Shown in pieces: positions 7,142 to 12,839 of a stretch of DNA of 16,706 bases (position 1 is its first letter; each line of letters starts with the position of its first letter). This stretch comes from an uncultured Lachnospiraceae bacterium (GTDB lineage Bacteria; Bacillota; Clostridia; Lachnospirales; Lachnospiraceae), in NCBI GenBank assembly GCA_910579505.1, contig CAJTTZ010000028.1:1-16706 (forward strand), read 5' to 3'. The position numbers and the translations under genes were made by a program. The notes under the pieces are model-generated. The model ran no database searches. It was given only the letters and a program-made list of their open reading frames with translations, and was not told the origin of the DNA.

Positions 7142-7700
7142 TCTTACTGCCATAATCCTTCACTTCTTAAAAAGTGTTCTGCTCCTATTCGACACTACTT
7201 CCCGGAGCCGGAACGCCGCAAAGACAGAAAAGAGGGAAATAAAAATATCCCCTTCCCCTTCTGTGGCATTCTCTGGGCAGCCGTCCAAACTGTCTGCCGG
7301 TTTACAGACATCACAGGAATCTCACCTCCACCACTGCGTGCTGGCTGATCTCAAGGAGTATCATTATAGGCCATTTCCCTCTTCGCACCTGCCCACCACG
7401 GACAGGCTGTACCCCGGCTTTCCCGCTTGGCTCCTTAGATGCGATCTTTTTTACAGCCAGCAAATGGCTGCAGGAGTGTCTTAGCGCCCCGGTTACGGCT
7501 CCTTAAATGGCTAATGTATCTGGACTGCTGGATATGGCTGGCATGGCGCACCGTGATTCTGCGCACGCTCTCGGAAGCCCTGCTCCCAGCATTTGTCAAA
7601 GGTCTGTAGAGAGGCTTTCCCGGAAGAGACCATCTGCCCGGAAAATATCCTCTCATAAGGTACTCACACTCAGGTGCATTTTGCACACCCTGAAAGTGAA
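7142..7700. other. about 560 bases without a convincing gene
   Basis: Reading frames on both strands are short, lack good ribosome sites, or have compositions rich in Arg, Ser and His that look non-coding. Minor structure is present: a perfect stem CAGCCA/TGGCTG at 7454-7470, a short palindrome CACTTCTTAAAAAGTG near 7160-7175, and GGCTCCTTA occurring twice about 69 bases apart (7428 and 7497). It may be a decayed gene, a structured RNA, or leader DNA for the operon to its left. Confidence 0.5.
7195..7311 (-). CDS. doubtful 38-aa basic peptide
   Basis: ATG at 7311 opens a frame for a product starting MSVNRQTVWTAAQRMPQKGK and ending RRSGSGK. A GGAGG lies 13 bases upstream, slightly far, although a GTG one codon earlier would sit better. 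The peptide is basic with a central hydrophobic patch. Its support is only this moderate ribosome site inside an otherwise gene-free stretch. Confidence 0.2.
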   Translation of the reverse strand: MSVNRQTVWTAAQRMPQKGKGIFLFPSFLSLRRSGSGK

Positions 7701-7713
7701 AAAATTTTTTATA

Positions 7714-7742
7714 TTTCATTTTCGAAAAATCCATAGTATAAT
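7714..7742 (+). promoter_or_regulatory. candidate promoter of the toxin-antitoxin pair
   Basis: TTTCAT (7714-7719) and a perfect TATAAT (7737-7742) are separated by 17 bases, 60 bases before the antitoxin start. A second TATAAT at 7770-7775 has a poorer upstream box (TTAGAA). The surrounding DNA is very AT-rich, including AAAAAATTTTTT at 7699-7710. Confidence 0.5.
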
Positions 7743-7804
7743 GTCATTAGAATTGATGTAGAATATTACTATAATTGAAATTGGCTGTTACGAAAGGAGT
7801 TTTT

Positions 7805-8086
7805 ATGCAGACATTAATCAAACCATCTGCCGCTATCCGTCAGAACTATACTGAAATCGCAAATCTTTGCAAGGAAACCGGGGAACCTGTTTTCCTGACT
7901 AAAAACGGAGAAGGCGATTTGGTTGTCATGGATATCGCTGTATATGACCAACGGGAAAAACAGTTGGAATTGCGGGAGAAGCTGGTGGAAATTGAAGAAC
8001 TGAGAAAGGCTGGCATCCCGGACATTCCTGCCTGGACAGCATCCGCTAATCTTCGTTCTCTGTTAAAGGAGCATTCCCATGTATAA
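7805..8086 (+). CDS. type II antitoxin, Phd/YefM-like, 93 aa
   Basis: The N-terminal ~50 residues (MQTLIKPSAAIRQNYTEIAN, then GEPVFLTKNGEGDLVVMD) follow the Phd/YefM antitoxin fold, which binds DNA and represses its own operon. The C-terminal part (~55-93) is charged and helical, as expected for the segment that wraps the toxin. I chose ATG at 7805, behind GAAAGGAG; an in-frame ATG at 7775 has no ribosome site. Its 3' end overlaps the toxin start by eight bases, the normal coupling in these modules. In such pairs the antitoxin neutralises the toxin by direct binding. Here the pair may stabilise the accessory region. Confidence 0.85.
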   Translation: MQTLIKPSAAIRQNYTEIANLCKETGEPVFLTKNGEGDLVVMDIAVYDQREKQLELREKLVEIEELRKAGIPDIPAWTASANLRSLLKEHSHV

Positions 8087-8384
8087 AGTTGATATTTCCC
8101 CTGCCGCAAACGCTGTGCTGGAAGATTACAGTCTCCGCTGTGCCAGCGACAATGGCGTAGAATGCGCGCTCCGGCTCTTGGATTCTTTTGATGAGAAAGT
8201 GGGCTATCTTGAAACCACCCCAATGATTGGATGTGCCAAATTAAAATATATTCCTTCCAAATACCGTGTGATTACTTTCTGGCCCCATTTATGGCTTGTA
8301 TTTCAGGTTAAGGAAGAGGAAAAATGTGTAAAAATCGAATATATCATTGACGACAGGCAAAATTATGGCGCCTTCTTAAAATAG
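8079..8384 (+). CDS. type II toxin, RelE/ParE superfamily, 101 aa
   Basis: The protein MYKVDISPAANAVLEDYSLR shows the opening strand and helix of RelE/ParE toxins. It continues with LETTPMIGCAKLKYIPSKYR, VITFWPHLWLVFQV and VKIEYIIDDRQNYGAFL, giving the family's central sheet and a typical D-x-R near the end. The length of about 100 residues is normal. Family members either cleave mRNA on the ribosome (RelE) or inhibit gyrase (ParE); the sequence alone does not settle which. The start overlaps the antitoxin gene by eight bases and has its own AAAGGAG. The gene ends at a strong bidirectional terminator shared with the convergent sigma-like gene. Confidence 0.85.
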   Translation: MYKVDISPAANAVLEDYSLRCASDNGVECALRLLDSFDEKVGYLETTPMIGCAKLKYIPSKYRVITFWPHLWLVFQVKEEEKCVKIEYIIDDRQNYGAFLK

Positions 8385-8426
8385 CAGGAATGCAGAGACT
8401 TCCGCCTCTGCACTCCTGCTTTTCTT
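8383..8426. terminator. bidirectional terminator between toxin and sigma-like gene
   Basis: AGCAGGAATGCAGAG (8383-8397) pairs with CTCTGCACTCCTGCT (8406-8420) with one imperfect pair, closing an eight-base loop. TTTCTT follows on the plus strand and ATTTTAAG on the minus strand. It sits exactly between two convergent genes. Confidence 0.85.
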
Positions 8427-8850
8427 ATACAAAAAATGATCTTAACTGTTCTAAAATGACCTGAAGCGACTTCCAGACCGCGTTGCGGTTTACTTTCTGC
8501 TTTTCCGCGATTTCCCTAATCGTCATCCCCTCAAAAAAATAAAGGTGCAGCCGCTCTCTCTGTATCCCCGTGAGTGACTGCATCGCTTCCTGCAGGGTTT
8601 CCAGTTCCATCCGACGGATTACCGCATCTTCCAGCGTTTCTCCCCGTTCCGTCATCAGGTCTTCCGTTTCACCCTCTGTATATCCATCTGCCGTGGTATG
8701 GCGCAGGTCACGCATTTCCTCTGCGTGCGCCTCCCTGCGGAACGTATCCGCCAGCGCCTCATATACCTCTTTTGACACATAGGCATATTCCTTTTCTCCG
8801 ACAGCGTTTTTATAAAAATCTTTTATCCTGATTCTGATCCATTCTGACAT
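8425..8850 (-). CDS. sigma-70 region 4-like regulator, 141 aa
   Basis: Residues ~90-141 (LTGIQRERLHLYFFEGMTIR, then EIAEKQKVNRNAVWKSLQ) form a sigma-70 region 4 helix-turn-helix, the part that contacts the -35 box. The N-terminal half is charged and lacks a recognisable region 2, so the protein is shorter than an ordinary sigma factor. It may be a specialised sigma-like regulator of the kind carried by mobile elements. I chose ATG at 8850, because GGAGG lies eight bases upstream; the ATG at 8865 lies inside the ribosome-site hairpin. The gene has a ~140-base leader, a LytTR-type operator and TTGAAT/TATAGT promoter upstream, and a 16-bp hairpin hiding its ribosome site. This points to control by the agr-like system and at translation. 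Confidence 0.8.
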   Translation of the reverse strand: MSEWIRIRIKDFYKNAVGEKEYAYVSKEVYEALADTFRREAHAEEMRDLRHTTADGYTEGETEDLMTERGETLEDAVIRRMELETLQEAMQSLTGIQRERLHLYFFEGMTIREIAEKQKVNRNAVWKSLQVILEQLRSFFV

Positions 8851-8852
8851 TT

Positions 8853-8892
8853 CTGTGTCCTCCATTTCTTGTTTTTGAAATGAAGGACACAG
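8853..8892 (-). promoter_or_regulatory. 16-bp hairpin sequestering the ribosome site of the sigma-like gene
   Basis: In the minus-strand transcript CTGTGTCCTTCATTTC pairs with GAAATGGAGGACACAG over 16 positions with a single G-U wobble, leaving the loop AAAAACAA. The second arm contains the GGAGG ribosome site, and the start codon at 8850 follows two bases after the hairpin. Translation should be blocked unless the stem is opened, for example by a protein, an antisense RNA or a trailing ribosome. Confidence 0.75.
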
Positions 8893-8987
8893 GCGGTCCC
8901 CTTACACAGAACCAGCTTCTGCGTCGGCAGGATATCCCTTTTCCGATCCTGTCAAATTTTTACTCCCGTATGTCCCTTACCCGTGGG

Positions 8988-9016
8988 ACTATACCTGTAA
9001 GAAAAGACCGATTCAA
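8988..9016 (-). promoter_or_regulatory. promoter for the sigma-like gene
   Basis: On the minus strand TTGAAT (9016-9011) and TATAGT (8993-8988) are separated by exactly 17 bases, a good vegetative-type promoter. It would start a leader of roughly 130 bases before the ATG at 8850. The LytTR-type operator lies immediately upstream. Confidence 0.65.
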
Positions 9017-9021
9017 TAAAT

Positions 9022-9053
9022 GTGAAACAAGTCTTACGATACCTGTAAAAGAT
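9022..9053 (-). promoter_or_regulatory. second LytTR/AgrA-type operator, diverged
   Basis: Read on the minus strand, ATCTTTTACAG and ACTTGTTTCAC are half-sites 21 bases apart. The segment between contains CGTAAG, identical to that in the agrDB operator. The ten bases AAGTCTTACG (plus strand, 9029-9038) recur exactly in the agrDB operator. The distance from the proximal half-site to the -35 box is the same at both promoters. The site also lies between divergent genes, so it could affect the plus-strand gene at 9120. Confidence 0.6.
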
Positions 9054-9065
9054 AGCGCAATGTGC

Positions 9066-9094
9066 TTGTAATCTTTCTGATTCAGAGTTAAGAT
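9066..9094 (+). promoter_or_regulatory. promoter of the small gene at 9120
   Basis: TTGTAA (9066-9071) and TAAGAT (9089-9094) have a 17-base spacer and lie 26 bases before the ATG at 9120. It is divergent from the sigma-like gene's promoter. Confidence 0.5.
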
Positions 9095-9119
9095 ACAACA
9101 TCACGAAAGGAGGGATTTT

Positions 9120-9407
9120 ATGGAAAAAGAATCCATACTGGAATAGCTGATGAAAGTACGCATGGACGGTCTGCTTGACAAGACTCTTGACAGGGATGCC
9201 GTATATGCGCAGACAAGTGAACAGGCTGCGGAATACTGCGCCAAGCTGGATGGACTGCACCTGCCGCCGGAAGTTTCACTGCTCATTGAACGTTATGCCA
9301 ACGCACAGATGGCAAACGGGGCCCGTTATGGGGAAATCGCCTGCATGCTTGGTTTCTCCGACTGCTCCCAACTGCTTTCAAGAAGATTTCCTTTGCCGTT
9401 CCTGTAA
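9120..9407 (+). pseudogene. small helical protein gene with an early amber stop
   Basis: AAAGGAGGG is followed at good spacing by ATG at 9120, but the ninth codon is TAG (MEKESILE, then stop). The frame then stays open to 9407, encoding LMKVRMDGLLDKTLDRDAVY, then EQAAEYCAKLDGLHLPPEVS, LLIERYANAQMANGARYGEI and ACMLGFSD. This is a coherent helical, protein-like sequence, so it is most likely one gene interrupted by a nonsense mutation. Initiation at ATG 9150 would give 85 residues but lacks a ribosome site. The family is not firmly recognised; small helical accessory proteins with a conserved Y-x-E-I-A segment are found near sigma-like genes in this group of bacteria. It is read divergently from the sigma-like gene. 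Confidence 0.6.
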
Positions 9408-9505
9408 GGCTGCGCTGCTGAATCTCAGGCATGGATATCCAGCTGACTGTCTGCTTCTGACTTGTATACGGCATATCTCTTAAATTGCCACTAAAGTCGC
9501 GGCAC

Positions 9506-9546
9506 AAAAAAATCCCTTCCTGGTTTCCATCTACCGAAAGGGATTT
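9506..9546 (-). terminator. strong intrinsic terminator after agrB
   Basis: On the minus strand AAATCCCTT pairs perfectly with AAGGGATTT (9 bp; GGT/ACC inside may extend it), and the stem runs straight into TTTTTTT. It begins immediately after the agrB stop codon at 9547. Confidence 0.9.
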
Positions 9547-10125
9547 CTACTTTTCCATATGAAGTTGTATATACAGCTGGACTTTGTCTGCCAGCATAAA
9601 GACCGCCGTAATGCAGATACACGAATAAACGGCATATGTGCAGTCTGGATATCCCAGACGCCACAGCAGAAAAAGCACCGCTGTCTGCAAAACGGCGGTA
9701 ATTCTTGCCCGCCTGCCGAAATGTCTTTTCTCTTTCTGGTCAAGTTTCCTGTTCTTGCTGTGCATGGGACTGATCGCCAGTATGATCCCCAATGCAGCCG
9801 CCAGTATAAACAGCACAGCCGGAACGGGCGTTTTGACAAGCAAGCTGCCCGTATATACCGGGATAAACAGGACAAGGTTCGACTCGATATAGCACAACAG
9901 CCTGCTGTCGCAGTGATAACCGCCGGTAAAACTCCTGAGCGTCATAAAGGAAACCGTGAACACGAATACCACGAAAAGCTGCTCCGTGAACAGTCCGATC
10001 AGGAATGCAGTGGCAATGTTTAACAGAATGATAAATCCGTTCCGGATTCCAAACTGATAAATCTCCCTGTCCTCTTCCTTTATGATGCCCCGTTCTGCCA
10101 TCCGGCGGCTCAGCCACCCGGACAT
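9547..10125 (-). CDS. agrB: AgrB-like membrane peptidase that processes the autoinducer peptide
   Basis: The segment LRSFTGGYHCDSRLLCYIES carries the AgrB signature: a catalytic His in GGYH and the catalytic Cys seven residues later, the same spacing as His77 and Cys84 of the staphylococcal enzyme. Several hydrophobic spans surround it (NGFIILLNIATAFLIGLF, FVVFVFTVSF, LVLFIPVYTGSLL, AVLFILAAALGIILA, TAVLFLLWRLGY). The length of 192 residues is typical. AgrB cleaves the C-terminal part of AgrD in the membrane and forms the thiolactone ring. The start codon overlaps the agrD stop (TAATG), so the two are translationally coupled, and a strong terminator follows directly. No lesion is visible. Confidence 0.93.
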   Translation of the reverse strand: MSGWLSRRMAERGIIKEEDREIYQFGIRNGFIILLNIATAFLIGLFTEQLFVVFVFTVSFMTLRSFTGGYHCDSRLLCYIESNLVLFIPVYTGSLLVKTPVPAVLFILAAALGIILAISPMHSKNRKLDQKEKRHFGRRARITAVLQTAVLFLLWRLGYPDCTYAVYSCICITAVFMLADKVQLYIQLHMEK

Positions 10126-10292
10126 TAAAACTTCCGCAGTTTCTCTGCGTTTTCCGGCATTTCATCCTGCCCAAAAAACCACATACAGCAGCGGTTCGTT
10201 GCAAAAGCAGTCACCATGAGCGCCATAGCTACCACTCCAGTCATCATGCTGCCGCTCGCTTTATACAGCAGTTTCCCAAATTTCTTCTGCAT
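10125..10292 (-). CDS. agrD: AgrD-like cyclic thiolactone autoinducer precursor, 55 aa
   Basis: The ATG at 10292 has AAGGAGG seven bases upstream. The peptide has the three AgrD parts. First is a basic amphipathic leader (MQKKFGKLLYKASGS). Second is a hydrophobic stretch with ATNRCCMWFF at its end. Third is an acidic C-terminal tail GQDEMPENAEKLRKF, matching the D-E-x-P recognition segment that AgrB cuts off. Counting Cys plus four residues, the predicted ring is C-M-W-F-F, closed between the second Cys of the CC pair and the last Phe, with a short N-terminal tail. The neighbouring Cys could allow a six-residue ring instead. It is the first gene after the LytTR-type operator, and agrB overlaps its stop codon. 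Confidence 0.93.
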   Translation of the reverse strand: MQKKFGKLLYKASGSMMTGVVAMALMVTAFATNRCCMWFFGQDEMPENAEKLRKF

Positions 10293-10321
10293 GGAAGCAC
10301 CTCCTTATGTTTGATGTTTCC

Positions 10322-10349
10322 ACTCTATCATCTGCCGCTAAAAATACAA
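10322..10349 (-). promoter_or_regulatory. agrDB promoter
   Basis: On the minus strand TTGTAT (10349-10344) and TAGAGT (10327-10322) are separated by 16 bases and lie 30 bases before the agrD start. The weak -10 box fits a promoter needing an activator bound at the adjacent repeats. Confidence 0.5.
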
Positions 10350-10354
10350 CCTAT

Positions 10355-10386
10355 CTGTAATAAGTCTTACGTTCGCTGTAATAAGT
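10355..10386 (-). promoter_or_regulatory. LytTR/AgrA operator: perfect 11-bp direct repeat, 21-bp period
   Basis: On the minus strand ACTTATTACAG occurs twice (10386-10376 and 10365-10355), separated by CGAACGTAAG. The period is 21 bp, two turns of DNA. LytTR regulators such as AgrA bind pairs of direct repeats on one face of the helix at this spacing just upstream of their promoters. The position relative to agrD and the -35 box fits autoinduction. Confidence 0.8.
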
Positions 10387-10507
10387 TGCATTTTTCCTAT
10401 GTCGTTCTACTTTTCCTAACACTTTACTCCAGTTGCGCCACCCCTGTCAGCAGAAGTTTTGCCTCAAATATATTTCCCATATCTTCCAAAAGCAGTGTTC
10501 CGCCATA

Positions 10508-11719
10508 TTACTCCGCCACCCTGCGTACTGCCCAGATTCCCCTGCCATGTTTCCTTTTATCTGTTTTCGTCGTGGCAAGCCGCCTGTTTTCCTCTCCTGT
10601 CTTACTGTTCCTTACCAGAATAAAAAGATTCCCTTCCTGATATTTTGTCTCAAATGCAAGATGCCTTTCCTCCGTCCTGATCTGGCGGCACGCTTCGATG
10701 GCATTATCTAACAGGTTCCCATATAGGACGCCCATATCTCCAGTTTCAATGGACAGCCGCTTGGGGATAAACACCTGTATGTCGGTTTTTATGCTGCTTT
10801 CCTTCGCTTTCGCCGCCTTCAGTTTCAGGATGGAATTTAAAACTGGATTGGCAGAATAGATGATGTCTTCCGCCAGACTGATATTTTCCAGCATTTCCTT
10901 TAACGCCGCCGTCATCACGCTGCTGTTCCCCTCCTCTGCCGCATCATAAAGCGCTGCAAGGCGGTTTTTCATGTCATGCCTGATATCCTGTATCTGTTCT
11001 TGATATTTCTCCATGTCTTCATAATACTCGTTCTGGTAGGCAACCTCGTTCAACACCAGTTCCTCTTCATAGCGCTTTTCTTCTATGTCGGTATATTTCT
11101 CTATCATCAGAAAAACCACATAGTTGGTAATGACAATGGCAAAAACAATACATATACACAATATCACCGTCCGCACAGATATCAGTTCTTCCGCCACTTC
11201 CATTACCAGAAAACAGCAGACCAGACTTGCGGACGGGATAAAAATCAGCATATATGCCACTTCCTTTGGGATTGCAGATACCCGAAGCCGTTTCCCTGTT
11301 TTAATGCGGCAGAATATTTCTACCACAACCGCGCGGAATAACACAACGGCAAATGCCATAAAATAATATGCCGCATCCACATCCCTGATAAATTCAAACT
11401 CAAACAGCCTGTATATAACATACCCTGCCGGCTCCGCCACCACCACAAGTCCCATATACAGCAGTACCGCGATTACTTTTGCAGATATTTTCCCCTGATA
11501 CTGGCATATGAATATCCCCAGAATAACTGCCAGTGCAATGAAATTCAGCCAGTTAATCCCTAGCTCATTGACTGCACTTCCGGCTATTTCGCATACTGCA
11601 AGAAACACAATGGCAGTTTCTACGGAAGTCTTCCGCTTTCCCAGAAATACTTCCAGAAACCGCCAGTAGATGCACAGGTCAAAAATATTAATTAACAGCC
11701 GGACTCCGTACAGCGCCAT
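10508..11719 (-). CDS. agrC: AgrC-like GHKL sensor histidine kinase with premature stop
   Basis: Six or so hydrophobic spans occupy residues ~1-195, as in peptide-sensing AgrC receptors. They are followed by a coiled-coil linker (KYTDIEEKRYEEELVLNE), the phospho-acceptor segment DIRHDMKNRL, the ATP-binding N box GVLYGNLLDNAIEAC, and a G-box-like HGRGIWAVRR. The start at 11719 is two bases from the regulator's stop codon with GGAGGG upstream; the longer frame from 11791 only overlaps that gene. The frame ends at TAA (10508-10510) directly after RRVAE. Downstream the same frame continues YGGTLLLEDMGNIFEAKLLL and ends at 10424, exactly what the family's last strands should look like. A single base change has thus removed the final 28 residues, and the kinase may be impaired. 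Confidence 0.88.
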   Translation of the reverse strand: MALYGVRLLINIFDLCIYWRFLEVFLGKRKTSVETAIVFLAVCEIAGSAVNELGINWLNFIALAVILGIFICQYQGKISAKVIAVLLYMGLVVVAEPAGYVIYRLFEFEFIRDVDAAYYFMAFAVVLFRAVVVEIFCRIKTGKRLRVSAIPKEVAYMLIFIPSASLVCCFLVMEVAEELISVRTVILCICIVFAIVITNYVVFLMIEKYTDIEEKRYEEELVLNEVAYQNEYYEDMEKYQEQIQDIRHDMKNRLAALYDAAEEGNSSVMTAALKEMLENISLAEDIIYSANPVLNSILKLKAAKAKESSIKTDIQVFIPKRLSIETGDMGVLYGNLLDNAIEACRQIRTEERHLAFETKYQEGNLFILVRNSKTGEENRRLATTKTDKRKHGRGIWAVRRVAE

Positions 11720-11720
11720 G

Positions 11721-12311
11721 TCACATCCCTCCCTGCACAAATGCCATGTGCTTTTCGGCAAGGCTCTTCCGGTATCCTCTGGTGACCGCAAGCTCGCTGC
11801 CGTCCGACAGGCACACTGCTCCGCCCGAAGCAGATTTCACATGTTTCAGGTTCACGATAAAAGAGCCGTGTATGGCGGCAAACATCCTCTCATCTAAACA
11901 TTCCCATATTTCTTTTGTTGTCATGTTCGTCCTGTATATGGTGTCTTCTATATGGATAAGAGCCTGACGCCCTTTTTTCTCCAGATAAAGGATTTCGTCA
12001 AACTTAAGACTGTAACGGCTCCTGCCGTAGCTGAAAGAAAAACTCTGATTTGTCATTCCAAGATAGGTTTCCGCCTTTTCCAGCAAAAGCCTCAGCCGCT
12101 CAATCGTAATGGGCTTCTGTATGTAGTCAAAGGTAACTACCTCAAACACATCCGGCATATATTTGGTAAAGCTGGTCAGAAACACGATCAGCGCTTTGGA
12201 ATCCCTGTTTCTGATTTCCCGCACCACAGCAAGTCCGTCCAGTCCCGGCATCTCTATATCAAGAACATACATGTCCGGTCCCTGCTCCTGTCCGGCATAC
12301 GCCGCAAGCAT
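11721..12311 (-). CDS. agrA: AgrA-like LytTR response regulator, 5' truncated
   Basis: The visible protein has the phospho-acceptor Asp in YVLDIEMPG, the switch segment FLTSFTKY, the conserved Lys in DYIQKPI, and a C-terminal LytTR DNA-binding domain from about residue 85 (SRYSLKFDEILYLE onward, with FAAIHGSFIVNLKHV). It begins too late. The first strand and the acidic pair that holds the metal, about 35 residues, are missing. In-frame codons upstream still read AFTYEFYQNPAE, real receiver sequence, but are closed off by TGA TGA just inside the end of the XRE gene. The ATG at 12311 lacks a good ribosome site, and any expression would rely on coupling to the XRE gene 22 bases upstream. Intact relatives are about 235-240 residues. 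A deletion fusing the two genes is the simplest reading. Confidence 0.85.
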   Translation of the reverse strand: MLAAYAGQEQGPDMYVLDIEMPGLDGLAVVREIRNRDSKALIVFLTSFTKYMPDVFEVVTFDYIQKPITIERLRLLLEKAETYLGMTNQSFSFSYGRSRYSLKFDEILYLEKKGRQALIHIEDTIYRTNMTTKEIWECLDERMFAAIHGSFIVNLKHVKSASGGAVCLSDGSELAVTRGYRKSLAEKHMAFVQGGM

Positions 12312-12333
12312 TTCCGCCGGATTCTGGTAAAAC

Positions 12334-12675
12334 TCATAGGTAAAGGCATATCATCAGCTTCTTCATGTACGAAAGCGCCTGTCCGATAAACTCATCCCGT
12401 TCTTCTCTGCTGCTGTTGGCGAGAAAAGCCTCCAGATCAAAAGTCTCTCTTTTTTCACCGGTAATCAGGTAAGTCGGGTCAATCCTGTATGCTTCGTACA
12501 GTACCAGCATCTTTTCCGGCTGCAGACCATAGGCGCCGCTTTCCAGCTTGCGGTAATGTTCCACGCTTACATCCAGCGTTTCTGCAAAATTCTCCTGTGT
12601 ATATCCGCCGTTTTCTCTGGCGATTTGCAACCGTTTCCCTATCTGTATATTGATTTCTTTTTTCTCTGCTCTCAT
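12334..12675 (-). CDS. XRE-family transcriptional regulator, 113 aa
   Basis: Residues ~10-65 form a Cro/C1-type helix-turn-helix (QIGKRLQIARENGGYTQENF, then AETLDVSVEHYRKLESGAYG). The C-terminal part is a helix ending SYMKKLMICLYL. The last four or five residues (ICLYL) are encoded by DNA that, in another frame, belongs to the receiver domain of the next gene, so the native C-terminus is probably altered by the deletion described there. GAGG lies eight bases before the ATG. It heads the agr-like operon and is a candidate local regulator of it; a 10-bp palindrome upstream is a candidate binding site. No effector domain is visible. Confidence 0.85.
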   Translation of the reverse strand: MRAEKKEINIQIGKRLQIARENGGYTQENFAETLDVSVEHYRKLESGAYGLQPEKMLVLYEAYRIDPTYLITGEKRETFDLEAFLANSSREERDEFIGQALSYMKKLMICLYL

Positions 12676-12732
12676 GCTTTATACCTCGCTATTATGCTAA
12701 TCATAGCAACGCAAGGTATCGATAAACAGATT

Positions 12733-12761
12733 GCATTGCAACCTATATTATGTTGCAATGC
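12733..12761. promoter_or_regulatory. perfect 10-bp palindrome upstream of the xre-agr operon
   Basis: GCATTGCAAC (12733-12742) and GTTGCAATGC (12752-12761) are exact inverted copies separated by nine bases. They lie 58-86 bases before the XRE start codon. They could be the operator of the dimeric XRE protein, or a hairpin contributing to termination of the surface-protein transcript. No clear -35/-10 pair could be assigned nearby. Confidence 0.5.
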
Positions 12762-12778
12762 GCTATTTCCCTATACAT

Positions 12779-12808
12779 GAAAAGAGAGCAATGAGCCTTA
12801 GGCCCATT
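12779..12808 (-). terminator. candidate terminator after the surface protein gene
   Basis: On the minus strand AATGGGCC pairs with GGCTCATT (one imperfect pair) around a three-base loop and is followed by GCTCTCTTTTC. It lies about 30 bases past the stop codon. The tail is only partly T-rich. Confidence 0.45.
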
Positions 12809-12839
12809 ACCCGTCTTTTCCATTTTCATACTTTTTGTT

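Noticed and set aside
7118..7147. Third possible LytTR site (AAGTCTTAC at 7139-7147)
   Set aside because: Only one half resembles the operator. The partner 21 bases away does not match, and no -35 box sits at the expected distance.
7454..7470. Hairpin CAGCCA/TGGCTG as a terminator
   Set aside because: The T-run lies before the stem on the plus strand, and only TAAAAAAG follows it on the minus strand, so it lacks a terminator tail.
7435..7734. 99-aa minus-strand frame overlapping the toxin-antitoxin promoter
   Set aside because: It is rich in Arg, Ser and His with no domain and no ribosome site, and it runs across the promoter DNA of the neighbouring operon.
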